A stretch of 64,000 nt of DNA from Salinimicrobium sp035607535 (GTDB lineage Bacteria > Bacteroidota > Bacteroidia > Flavobacteriales > Flavobacteriaceae), in assembly GCF_035607535.1 (NCBI RefSeq), contig NZ_JAYDZX010000003.1, positions 186,001 to 250,000 on the forward strand, in the 5' to 3' direction. Made by a program: the position numbers and the translations under genes. Below, one piece after another: positions 24,123 through 32,776 of the stretch. The notes under the pieces were generated by a model. That model did not search any database, was not told where the DNA came from, and worked only from the letters and a program-made list of their open reading frames with translations. How positions within the stretch are numbered: position 1 is the stretch's first letter; every line of letters begins with the position of its first letter.

Positions 24123-25103
24123 CTAAAACATGATCGCTACCAGGTCGTCTTCGGTGATCTTGTTGAAATAATCGTTGAGGTTAAACTGAGAAAGCTTTTG
24201 CCTGATGTCCTTTTCTTCGTGGCGTGTATTTTCAAGTGCCTGTTCAATGGGACCAATATCCTTTATGTGAAAGAAGTCGCCTGTGATCTTCACTTCCCTG
24301 ATTATCCCATTCGTAACATTCATGTTCATCTCTACAGTTCCGCCGGGAGTGCGGGCGCCTTGCCTAAAATTGTATTCAGGCGAATACCCGAAGTTCCATT
24401 CCCAGGTGCTGTATTTCTCATCCCTTATCTTTTGAATTGCCGCCAAATCTTCTTCTGAAAACTCGTAGGGACGCGCATCGTCAAAATTGCCGATGATATA
24501 ATTCATGATCTTATCTGTGAATTCATCCAGGCTGATTTTTTCCGGAAGGTGATCGCTTATATTTGTCACCCGGTTGGGAACAGATTTCACGCCGCGGTCT
24601 TTGTACTTAAGCGGATTCACCTTCAGGGCTCCGCTCACATCTTTCATTTCTGAAGAAAACAGCAGCGTCCCATGATGCAGCACCTTGTTCTTAAAGACAT
24701 GTTCTGCATTTCCCGAAAATTTCTTTCCCTCTATCGTCAGGTCATTCCTGCCTTCAAATTTGGCGTTCACACCTAGTTCTTTTAAAACCTCAATTATAGG
24801 CCTGGTGTAACGCTCAAAATCGATCATCTCGTAGTTGTCACCGGTGCGGGTAAAGGAAAAGTTGAGGTTGCCAAGATCATGGTATACCGCACCTCCACCA
24901 GAGAGCCGCCTCACCACCTTTATTCCTCTTTCTTTCACATACTCGTGATTGATCTCTGCCTGGGTATTTTGATGTTTTCCTACAATGATCGCGTTGTCGT
25001 TCCGCCACAGCATAAAACAGTCTTCCTTGATGTGCTTAAAGATATATTCATCTGTAGCGATGTTAAAATATGGATCTGTTGAATGATGTTTAATGCAAAG
25101 CAT
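24123..25103 (-). CDS. lplA: lipoate--protein ligase
   Basis: This 326-residue enzyme activates lipoate with ATP and attaches it to lipoyl domains of 2-oxoacid dehydrogenases and GcvH. The BPL/LplA signature VRRLSGGGAVYHDLGNLNFS lies at about 69-88 and the lysine-containing KFSGNAEH near 128-135. The C-terminal accessory domain (about 245-326) is present, so it is full length. It stands alone and is divergent from the S9 peptidase. Confidence 0.93.
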   Translation of the reverse strand: MLCIKHHSTDPYFNIATDEYIFKHIKEDCFMLWRNDNAIIVGKHQNTQAEINHEYVKERGIKVVRRLSGGGAVYHDLGNLNFSFTRTGDNYEMIDFERYTRPIIEVLKELGVNAKFEGRNDLTIEGKKFSGNAEHVFKNKVLHHGTLLFSSEMKDVSGALKVNPLKYKDRGVKSVPNRVTNISDHLPEKISLDEFTDKIMNYIIGNFDDARPYEFSEEDLAAIQKIRDEKYSTWEWNFGYSPEYNFRQGARTPGGTVEMNMNVTNGIIREVKITGDFFHIKDIGPIEQALENTRHEEKDIRQKLSQFNLNDYFNKITEDDLVAIMF

Positions 25104-25253
25104 GAACAGGGTTATTTACTCAAAAATAAGAAAGCTGGGACGGAAACTTCCTAAAAGGGAATTAATTCTGCATTTTTTGGTATTTAAATTTGCTTATTCT
25201 TACAAAAGCTTCTTTGTGTATCTTGTCACCTGAAGTTTTCTAATAAAAAAGAT

Positions 25254-27425
25254 ATGAAAAAAATCCCCTTTTTGAATATTCTGTTTCTGCTGGTGTTTCT
25301 AAACTCCTTTGCCCAGGAACCTGTAAAGGAAATAACTGCTGAAGATTATAAACGAGCCACAAAGTTTCTAAGCTTTAATACTAATGATCTGGTGGACAGA
25401 GCTAATGTTAGGCCCACCTGGCTGGATGACGGGCAGTTCTGGTACAAAGTGAGTACACCCGCCGGTACCGAATATGTGCTTGTAAACCCGGGAACCGGCC
25501 AGAAGAAAACTGCTTCTTCTTTAGCCGGATTACTTCCGAAGAAACACCAACAACAAAGATCTCCACAGGTTTCCCGTAGTGAGGTCTTATCTCCCGATGG
25601 TAAAAAGGTGGTTTATATCAAAGACTGGAATTTGTGGCTTCGCAACCTTGAAACCGGAGAGGAAAAACAACTCACCAGCGATGGCACAGAAAATTTTGGC
25701 TACGCTACAGACAATGCCGGCTGGAGAAAGAGTGACAAACCTATCGTCCTCTGGTCGCCCGATTCCAAGAAACTTGCCACTTACCGGCAGGATCAGCGGC
25801 ATTTAAGCGATATGTATCTCGTGGAAACCAAGGTTGGCGCTCCCAAACTGCAAAAATGGAAATATCCCTTGCCCGAAGACGAGGAGGTGATAAAGATCCA
25901 CCGCGTGATCGTGGAAGTTGACAAGCCTAAAGTAATAGAATTGCAGGTGGAGCCAGATCCCCGGCGGGGAACTTTATGTGATGATATTTCCTGTAGCGGT
26001 GCTTTTGATGACAATTACTGGAATGCAGACGCAACAAAACTTGCCTTCGTTTCAACTTCCCGTGACCACAAAGAAGCCAAACTTCAAATCGCCGATGCTG
26101 CAACAGGCGAGGTGAGAGAGGTTTTCAAAGAAATTGTGGAAACGCAGTATGAATCGGGGCAGGGAAGCATTAACTGGCGTTATTTACCCAAGAGCAATGA
26201 GATCATCTGGTATTCTGAAAGGGATAATTGGGGACATCTTTACCTCTACGATCTAAACAAAGGCGATCTAAAGCATCAAATCACCAAAGGAGATTTTGTT
26301 GTCACAGAGCTTTTGCATGTGGATGAAAAGGATCGCGTGCTTTATTTTAAAGCTAATGGCAGGGAAGAAGGCAGAGATCCTTATTTCTCCCATCTTTATA
26401 AAGTCGATTTCAGCGGAAAAAACCTGAAACTGCTAACTCCGGAAAATGCTAATCATAACATTTCTTTTTCTCCCGATCATCAATATTTTGTCGACAGCTA
26501 TTCTACGCCAACTACGCCACCTGTTGCGGTCTTACGTACCAAAACAGGAAAGAAAATTGCCACTTTAGAGAAGGCAGATATTTCCAGGCTTAAGTCGTCG
26601 GGATGGAAGGCACCTCAACCTGTTACAGTGAAATCGGCAAACGGACAGTGGGATCTTTACGGGCTCATGTTTACACCAACGCATCTAGATGAGAAAAAGA
26701 AATATCCTGTTGTCAACTATGTCTATCCGGGTCCGCAGGGAGGAAGTGTTGGTAGCCGGAATTTTTCGGCGGCACGCAGGGATCATCAGGCACTGGCCGA
26801 GCTGGGGTTTGTGGTCATTGTTATCGACGGCTCATGTAATCCAGGGAGGTCAAAAGCTTTTCACGATGCCTGTTACGGAGATATTTCAGGAAATACGCTG
26901 GAGGATCAAAAAGCGGGAATCCGGCAGTTGGCTGAAAAATATCCGTACATAGATGCCGAAAATGTTGGGATCTGGGGACATTCAGGAGGTGGATTTGCCG
27001 CTGCTGCAGCTATGTTCCGCCATCCGGAGTTTTATTCCGTCGGAATTGCAGAATCGGGTAACCATGACAATCGCAACTATGAAGATGACTGGGGAGAAAG
27101 ATATATTGGACTCATGACCAAGGGACCGGAAGGCGAGGATAACTATGCTGCACAAGCCAATCAATTGTACGCCGAAAACCTGCAGGGAAAGCTCCTGCTT
27201 GCCCACGGCGGATTGGATGATAATGTACCTCCGTACAACACTTACCTGGTGGTAGACGCGCTAATAAAGGCAAACAAAGATTTTGACCTGATCATTTTTC
27301 CAAATGCCCGACATGGTTTTGGCGAGGATTCTTATTACATGATGCGCCGCCGCTGGGACTACTTTGTCGAACATTTACTGGGTGCTACGCCACCTAAAAA
27401 TTTTGAGATTGAACCTGTTCGATAA
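25254..27425 (+). CDS. S9 family prolyl dipeptidyl peptidase (DPP IV-like)
   Basis: This 723-residue secreted or periplasmic peptidase releases N-terminal dipeptides, usually X-Pro. A signal peptide covers about 1-20 (ends NSFAQ), a DPPIV-type beta-propeller about 90-460, and an alpha/beta hydrolase domain about 470-715. The catalytic triad is Ser577 (GHSGGG), Asp655 (GGLDDN) and His687 (ARHGFG). It is complete and stands alone. A plus-strand terminator lies at 27552-27570, inside the end of the convergent methyltransferase gene. Confidence 0.94.
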   Translation: MKKIPFLNILFLLVFLNSFAQEPVKEITAEDYKRATKFLSFNTNDLVDRANVRPTWLDDGQFWYKVSTPAGTEYVLVNPGTGQKKTASSLAGLLPKKHQQQRSPQVSRSEVLSPDGKKVVYIKDWNLWLRNLETGEEKQLTSDGTENFGYATDNAGWRKSDKPIVLWSPDSKKLATYRQDQRHLSDMYLVETKVGAPKLQKWKYPLPEDEEVIKIHRVIVEVDKPKVIELQVEPDPRRGTLCDDISCSGAFDDNYWNADATKLAFVSTSRDHKEAKLQIADAATGEVREVFKEIVETQYESGQGSINWRYLPKSNEIIWYSERDNWGHLYLYDLNKGDLKHQITKGDFVVTELLHVDEKDRVLYFKANGREEGRDPYFSHLYKVDFSGKNLKLLTPENANHNISFSPDHQYFVDSYSTPTTPPVAVLRTKTGKKIATLEKADISRLKSSGWKAPQPVTVKSANGQWDLYGLMFTPTHLDEKKKYPVVNYVYPGPQGGSVGSRNFSAARRDHQALAELGFVVIVIDGSCNPGRSKAFHDACYGDISGNTLEDQKAGIRQLAEKYPYIDAENVGIWGHSGGGFAAAAAMFRHPEFYSVGIAESGNHDNRNYEDDWGERYIGLMTKGPEGEDNYAAQANQLYAENLQGKLLLAHGGLDDNVPPYNTYLVVDALIKANKDFDLIIFPNARHGFGEDSYYMMRRRWDYFVEHLLGATPPKNFEIEPVR

Positions 27426-27430
27426 TTCCA

Positions 27431-27463
27431 AGACCTGCAAGGTTTTCAAAACCTTGTAGGTCT
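27431..27463. repeat. 33-bp extragenic palindrome, copy 2
   Basis: AGACCTGCAAGGTTTT...AAAACCTTGTAGGTCT, 31 of 33 identical to 20116-20148. It lies 5 nt after the S9 peptidase stop and is not followed by a T-run here. A shorter hairpin, AACCT-TACG-AGGTT (27481-27494), follows. Confidence 0.8.
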
Positions 27464-27549
27464 ATCAATTCTTGGGTTTAAACCTTACGAGGTTCAAAAA
27501 AAGCCTCGCCAGTTTACTGTCGAAATGAGCGCGATTAATTACGTCTCTA

Positions 27550-28347
27550 TTAACCCTTTCGGGTTTTTTTCTCAACCTCCTCTTTCCAGTCCTTACCAAC
27601 TGCCGATAGATATTCAGAATAGTTCCAGGTATAAAGGCTTGAATGCAGTGCCGGATCCTTTTCAGCCACATAGGTCTCATCCTCGGGCATGGCGGTTACT
27701 TTGAGTCCGCAGCTTTGAAGCATGGAAATGATTCCCTGGTGGTTCGGTGCCCACCAGTTTGTGGGATCTCCGGCCAATTTGTGTTCTATAAATGCCATTT
27801 TTGGCCACGCATTTTCCTTCATGATCTCCCGCTTGTGGAATTCCACATCCTCCGGAACCTCCATTTCCTCTGTGCCCGGAAGGGATAGCGTTTGGAAGAC
27901 CATCATTTTTTTGACTTTTTGAGAGAGTATATCCAACGCCAGCATAGGGTATCTTAGGTGGTAGAACACTCCCATGAACCAGATAAGATCGAATTGCTCT
28001 TCAAGATGTGCAAGGTCATACACCTGCATTTGTTTGAATCTTATCTTATCATCCAGTCCAAATTCTTTTGCTGCCCATTTCGCCTGTTTCAGGTAGTGTT
28101 CATCGAGATCTATTGCCAGCACATCTGCCCCGCGTTTTGCCAGTTCCAGGGAATAAAATCCGGCGTTACAACCAATATCGAGAACTTTCCAGCCTTCCAG
28201 ATCTTCGGGAATGGAATCTTTTATTTTTTCCCATTTGAACCTGGGGAAATCGCCCAAAAAATGGTTGGGTGCTGTTTGGTTTCCATTTGGTAGATGAATA
28301 TTATGGAACCACGGTGCGAGTTCCTTTACTTCTGTTTGGCTAGCCAT
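27550..28347 (-). CDS. SAM-dependent methyltransferase, TIGR04290-like
   Basis: This 265-residue class I methyltransferase has the SAM motif VLDIGCNAGFYS at about 50-61, followed by an ADVLAIDLDEHYL strand. The N-terminal PWFHNIHLPNGNQTAPNH and the LIWFMGVFYHLRYP segment match, as I recall, the TIGR04290 family, related in fold to CmoB. Members sit in glycan-type clusters; the acceptor is unknown. It is last in the ten-gene run and begins 3 nt after the upstream glycosyltransferase. Its final codons form the AACCC-GAAA-GGGTT hairpin that serves the opposite strand as terminator. Confidence 0.8.
   Translation of the reverse strand: MASQTEVKELAPWFHNIHLPNGNQTAPNHFLGDFPRFKWEKIKDSIPEDLEGWKVLDIGCNAGFYSLELAKRGADVLAIDLDEHYLKQAKWAAKEFGLDDKIRFKQMQVYDLAHLEEQFDLIWFMGVFYHLRYPMLALDILSQKVKKMMVFQTLSLPGTEEMEVPEDVEFHKREIMKENAWPKMAFIEHKLAGDPTNWWAPNHQGIISMLQSCGLKVTAMPEDETYVAEKDPALHSSLYTWNYSEYLSAVGKDWKEEVEKKTRKG
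27552..27570 (+). terminator. S9 peptidase terminator inside the convergent gene's end
   Basis: AACCC, loop TTTC, GGGTT, then further T on the plus strand. It lies inside the last codons of the minus-strand methyltransferase, 127 nt after the peptidase stop. Confidence 0.65.
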
Positions 28348-28350
28348 ACA

Positions 28351-29427
28351 TTAAACTTTTTCTGAAGGCTGTCGAACTTCCTTCACATAATTCACTAATT
28401 CTTTTGCTCTTGCCCGGGCGGTATGGGATTTCATTACTTTTTGGAGGGCATTTTCCCCTATTTGTTTTCTTTCCTCTTCAGAAATACTTCGGAAGTATTT
28501 TTCCACATCGCCGCTGCGTCGGGCTATAAGGATCTCCCTGTCCTGCTCAAAAATGCTGTGGATGCCATCCCAGTAATCTGAAATTATAGGCACGCCGCAT
28601 GCCGCAGCCTCAAATAAGCGGACACTCGGGGAATATCCGGCCTTGATCATATCCTGCCGGGTGACATTCAGGGTGAATTCCTGGGAGTTGTAAAATTTTC
28701 TGTGCTCGGCAGGAGGAAGATGATCTATTCGCTCCACATTTTTGGACCAGGCAAAGTCTTCAGGATATTGCGGCCCTGCAACTACAAATCTTTCCGAAGG
28801 AAATTTTGCAGCAGGTTTATTAAGTAATGCTTCTACTGTAGGTTGCCTGTCATCACTGTAAGTTCCCAGGTAGCCCAGCTTCCATTCTTTGGAGCGATCT
28901 TCGGGAAAGTAAAGATCTGGATCAACAGAGCAATACAGCGCTCGGGCCATGGGTGAACCGTAATGATCTTCTAAATGCCTTAGAATAGGACCTCCCGAAA
29001 ATGATAAATACAGATCGTATTTTGAGATGGTTTCGGGATCAATGTATTCGTAATCTTTCCTTTCAAGCTTTGCCAGGGTAACAGGAGTATCGATATCGTA
29101 AAAAGCAGTAACACCGGTAGCAGTTTCTATAGCCCAATTACCTACTTCCACTCCCTGCTGCACGTACGAGCCAACGATGACAACGTCTGCCTCTGCAACT
29201 TCATTTCTGTAGTCGGCTTTTAGCTCTTCATTTGATTTGTAAAGACCCAGCCGGCAAAAATCGGGTGCAGGCATGTCGCGGTGCGGGGAATACCACGGCA
29301 CATCCTTTTCCAGAAAAAGAATATCATGTCCCAGTGCTTTTAACTCCTTAAGGAGCGCACGGTAAGTGGTGGCATGGCCATTGCCCCAGGAGGAAGTGAC
29401 GGATAGTCCTATAATGACAAATTTCAT
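28351..29427 (-). CDS. CgeB-like glycosyltransferase (third of three)
   Basis: This 358-residue cytosolic GT-B protein is of the CgeB/YkvP-like type. The N-terminal domain starts with GLSVTSSWGNGHATTYR, like the two neighbours' openings. The C-terminal nucleotide-sugar half has SVRLFEAAACGVPIISDYW (about 263-281) and ends in an HTARARAKEL helix. Donor and acceptor are unknown. It is separated by 6 nt and 3 nt from its neighbours, so belongs to the operon. It resembles the adjacent 29434-30540 product along most of its length, suggesting tandem duplication. Confidence 0.82.
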   Translation of the reverse strand: MKFVIIGLSVTSSWGNGHATTYRALLKELKALGHDILFLEKDVPWYSPHRDMPAPDFCRLGLYKSNEELKADYRNEVAEADVVIVGSYVQQGVEVGNWAIETATGVTAFYDIDTPVTLAKLERKDYEYIDPETISKYDLYLSFSGGPILRHLEDHYGSPMARALYCSVDPDLYFPEDRSKEWKLGYLGTYSDDRQPTVEALLNKPAAKFPSERFVVAGPQYPEDFAWSKNVERIDHLPPAEHRKFYNSQEFTLNVTRQDMIKAGYSPSVRLFEAAACGVPIISDYWDGIHSIFEQDREILIARRSGDVEKYFRSISEEERKQIGENALQKVMKSHTARARAKELVNYVKEVRQPSEKV

Positions 29428-29433
29428 TCGCTA

Positions 29434-30540
29434 CTATTTTTGTTCAACGGGTTTGGCAGTATTTAATTTTTCAGAGATTACAGATTCCAGCAATTCTGCC
29501 CTGTGCTCATAGGTGTGTGCTGCGAGTACTTTTTTATAGGCTGCATCCCCAATTTCTTTTGCTCTTTCTGAAGTTAATCCGGAAAGGATCACCTGTACCT
29601 CTTCCCCGCTATTGGCGACCAGGATCTCTTTTCCCGGTTCGAAAAAGGTCTCAATCCCTTTCCAGTAATCAGTTATTAAACAGGCACCGGCACCGGCAGC
29701 TTCAAAGACACGCGTTGCCGGGGAGAAACCATACTTGGCCATACTGTCGCGGCTAATGTTCAAAACTGCTTTTGGAGTACAATTGAAAGCGTTGTGGTCT
29801 TTTGTATAAACATGGCCGAGGTAATCGATGTTGCCAGGCATAGATTTGTCGCCCCAGCCGCTACCTCCCAGCAGAAACTTGTCATCGGGTAGATTTTTTG
29901 CAGGTTTGATGAAGAATTCTTCCACGCGCTTCTCTCTATCGGGCAGGCGATTACCCAAAAAAGCCAGGGTACCTTCAAATTTAGGATCGGGGTCTACGGG
30001 GAAATGCGTATCGGTATCTAAAGCGTTGTAAATAGGAATACATTTTTTAGCTCCGTTACGTTCATAGGCCTCTATTACCGGTTGTCCGCCACCATAGGTG
30101 AGCACAAAATCGTATTTCGGAACAAGTTCATTAAAGGGATCTGAAGCATTAGACTCTATCCTGTCCAAGGTCGCGGGAGCATCTACGTCCCAAAATATAA
30201 TGAGATTATCATCTTTTTTAAGCTGTACCACTGCCTCTTCAAGAAATTCGTCAAAGGCACCTACTCCACTGGCTTTGATGATCACGTCTGCTTCTGAAGC
30301 TTCCCGTAACAATCCCTTAAGGGTGACCTTATCTTCGGGATAGACTTTTACAGTACACCATTCCGGATCTTCTATATCCCTGTGTTTTTGACGTTCGTAG
30401 ATATCTGGTTCGTAAAATGTCACTTTATGCCCCATCTTGTGTAGCGCCTTAACGATTCCGCGGTAGTAAGTGGCTGCTCCGTTCCAATAGGCTGATACTA
30501 TACTGGATCCAAAAAAGGCAATTTTCAGGTCTCTTTTCAT
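29434..30540 (-). CDS. CgeB-like glycosyltransferase (second of three)
   Basis: The protein has 368 residues and the same architecture as its neighbour. It opens FFGSSIVSAYWNGAATYYRG and has a C-terminal motif ATRVFEAAGAGACLITDYW near 271-289, then FEPGKEILVA. No signal or membrane helix is present. It overlaps the next upstream gene by 4 nt. It is likely to transfer a sugar onto the same growing glycoconjugate, but the linkage cannot be told from sequence. Confidence 0.82.
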   Translation of the reverse strand: MKRDLKIAFFGSSIVSAYWNGAATYYRGIVKALHKMGHKVTFYEPDIYERQKHRDIEDPEWCTVKVYPEDKVTLKGLLREASEADVIIKASGVGAFDEFLEEAVVQLKKDDNLIIFWDVDAPATLDRIESNASDPFNELVPKYDFVLTYGGGQPVIEAYERNGAKKCIPIYNALDTDTHFPVDPDPKFEGTLAFLGNRLPDREKRVEEFFIKPAKNLPDDKFLLGGSGWGDKSMPGNIDYLGHVYTKDHNAFNCTPKAVLNISRDSMAKYGFSPATRVFEAAGAGACLITDYWKGIETFFEPGKEILVANSGEEVQVILSGLTSERAKEIGDAAYKKVLAAHTYEHRAELLESVISEKLNTAKPVEQK

Positions 30541-31673
30541 GCTTCCAAGGTTTTGTGATGGATTGGATAGATCTTCTCCTCCGGAATATTCAGCTCCTGA
30601 AGGATATTTTCCAGAAGATCTACTCTGTGTGCACAGGTATGCCGGTCAAGAATGGTTCTTCTGCCATTATCGGAAAGGCTTTTTGCCAGGAGCGGACTTT
30701 TTAACACTTCTGCCAGTTTGTAGCCCATATCATTCCCGTCTTTAGCAACTAAATAATCCTCCCCGGGAGTGAATAGGTTTTCTGCATCATTCCACGGACT
30801 GCAAATCAAGGGAATACCACAGGACAGGGCTTCAAAAGGCCGGATAGTAGGGATCCCCGGCAACATTTGAACATAAGGCCTTCGGGGCACATGCACTGTA
30901 ACTTTATATTTTGCAAAAACTTCGGGCACCTTGTAATTTGGGAGATAACCTCCATATTCAATTCCGGCTTCTGCCAAAGCTTTCTTAGCTTTTTCGGGAT
31001 AGCGCACGCCATACACCTTTGCCTTGAGCTTTAATTCCTTAATGGGTTCAATAAGGAACTCCATGAGCTCTTCGGTCCTTTCACCGTCGCCCCAATTTCC
31101 TATCCATACCAGGTCCCCTTCCTTCTCCTCATCCCGGTTAGGGCTAAAGAATTCGGCATCAGAAGCTTCATGCCAGGTCCATACCTTTTCTACCCATTCA
31201 TTTTCCTGATAGATCTTCTTTATCACCTCGCCAAAAACGAGTGCGCCATCAAAGTGGGTAAAATTGAATTTTTCCATCTCTTTTTCAGCCGAAACTGCAC
31301 GGTGATGAGTATCGTGAAATAGCAGTTTGAACCCGAATTTTTCTTTTTGCCGGCCAATTTCAGCGATAAGCTCGGGTTCGTTCCATTCGTGAACGATCAC
31401 CAGATCGGCTTCGCCAAGAATATTCTTATAGTTGAGTCTTTTTTCAGGATTGTAGAACTGCGGATTGAGCGAAGGATAATACTGCCGGAATTCATCCAGC
31501 TGCTCGGCACCGTGATCCTTGAGCAGATTTTGCAGGCTCCAGCCGCCCTCGGGCTCATAGACATCCACATCATGCCCCCGCTTTTGAAGTTCCTTTACTG
31601 TCCCCCTTAAAAAATGCGCATTCCCGTGGTTCCAGTCGGAGTAGAGGGAATGGTAAAACATCACTATTTTCAT
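30537..31673 (-). CDS. CgeB-like glycosyltransferase (first of three)
   Basis: This 378-residue GT-B-type protein opens MFYHSLYSDWNHGNAHFLRG and has a C-terminal TIRPFEALSCGIPLICSPW motif near 277-295, followed by FTPGEDYLVAKDG. It is more distant from the two neighbouring CgeB-like proteins than they are from each other. It overlaps the genes on both sides by 4 nt. It is a soluble enzyme with no visible membrane-binding patch. Confidence 0.82.
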   Translation of the reverse strand: MKIVMFYHSLYSDWNHGNAHFLRGTVKELQKRGHDVDVYEPEGGWSLQNLLKDHGAEQLDEFRQYYPSLNPQFYNPEKRLNYKNILGEADLVIVHEWNEPELIAEIGRQKEKFGFKLLFHDTHHRAVSAEKEMEKFNFTHFDGALVFGEVIKKIYQENEWVEKVWTWHEASDAEFFSPNRDEEKEGDLVWIGNWGDGERTEELMEFLIEPIKELKLKAKVYGVRYPEKAKKALAEAGIEYGGYLPNYKVPEVFAKYKVTVHVPRRPYVQMLPGIPTIRPFEALSCGIPLICSPWNDAENLFTPGEDYLVAKDGNDMGYKLAEVLKSPLLAKSLSDNGRRTILDRHTCAHRVDLLENILQELNIPEEKIYPIHHKTLEA

Positions 31674-32776
31674 ATACTCATCAAGTTTTTTTCTTTCTCC
31701 AAAATTTCCCGGTAAAGGCTGTTGTAACCTGCCGCCATTTTTTCTGCTGAATAATTTTTTGCCCGCTCCCTGGATTTTATTGAAAGCTCCTCCAGAAAGT
31801 TTGGGCTCTCCATGAGTCGGATTATAGTTTTTTCGGCTTCAGCTTCATCTTCAGGATTAAAGAAGAGGGCTGTATCATGCCATAGCTCCTGCAGGGTATC
31901 CAGATTGCTTAAAACAAGTGCGCATCCATTTCCTGCAGCTTCAAGAATGGCCAGGCCAAAAGGTTCATAGCGGGTTGGGCTAACGAAAATACTTGCCCGC
32001 TGCATCCAGTCCTGTACTTCTTTAGAAGACAATTTTCCAAGGAACTTTATATTCTTAAATTTACATTTTACACCTGTGCCCGGGTTTATATCTTCCCCGG
32101 CAACATAAACCGGCCATGGGAGGCGCTCCGCGATTTTTGAAAGTAAAGGCAGGTTCTTGGCTTCATCCCACATCCTGCCCATGCAAAGGATAAATTCTTC
32201 TTTCGGTTTTTGGGCTTCAGAAGAAATTTTTCTTCCGTTGTAGATCACTTTCGATTCTGAAGTGAAATGATGCATGTCTTTCGCCCTTTTCAGAATAGCT
32301 TCGGTTGGGGCAACAACCACCGTAGATTCCTCCAGGGATTCTTTGACGATCTTCGCGTACCTGTCCCACTCATGAGGCGCGTTAACTCCCTTAACAGCCT
32401 GCCACCACGTTTGAACGCACGAATGAAAAACGGTCACTACAGGTGCCGTCCATTCTTCCTCAACATGAGCATAATTGTTCAAATGAACGATATCGGGCTG
32501 CACGGTTTGGTAAATGCAGTTGATCCACTTACGTGACCGCTCGACATCTTCCCATGGATTCTCCATCCATTCCAGCTTGTAATCACTTTTGTAAAAAGTG
32601 ACATTTGGAATTTTTTCTGCCTCTACCTGTTGTGCGGGTGAAGGCCATGCTCCCAGAGCTACCAAATGCACCTGCACATTGTACTGCGCCAGTGCCCTGC
32701 AGAGTTCTAGGGAATAAACCCAAACTCCGCCTACCGTATCGGTAGTCATTAAAACCTTTGTCTTTTTATCTTCCAT
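31670..32776 (-). CDS. GT4-family glycosyltransferase
   Basis: This 368-residue GT-B retaining-type glycosyltransferase opens with MTTDTVGGVWVYSLELCRAL (about 10-29). The donor-binding C-terminal motif is FVSPTRYEPFGLAILEAAGNGCALV at about 272-296, with the E-x7-E pair. It is the only clear GT4 of the four transferases in the cluster and could start or branch the glycan. It overlaps the Gfo/Idh gene by 11 nt and the CgeB-like gene by 4 nt. Confidence 0.88.
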   Translation of the reverse strand: MEDKKTKVLMTTDTVGGVWVYSLELCRALAQYNVQVHLVALGAWPSPAQQVEAEKIPNVTFYKSDYKLEWMENPWEDVERSRKWINCIYQTVQPDIVHLNNYAHVEEEWTAPVVTVFHSCVQTWWQAVKGVNAPHEWDRYAKIVKESLEESTVVVAPTEAILKRAKDMHHFTSESKVIYNGRKISSEAQKPKEEFILCMGRMWDEAKNLPLLSKIAERLPWPVYVAGEDINPGTGVKCKFKNIKFLGKLSSKEVQDWMQRASIFVSPTRYEPFGLAILEAAGNGCALVLSNLDTLQELWHDTALFFNPEDEAEAEKTIIRLMESPNFLEELSIKSRERAKNYSAEKMAAGYNSLYREILEKEKNLMSI

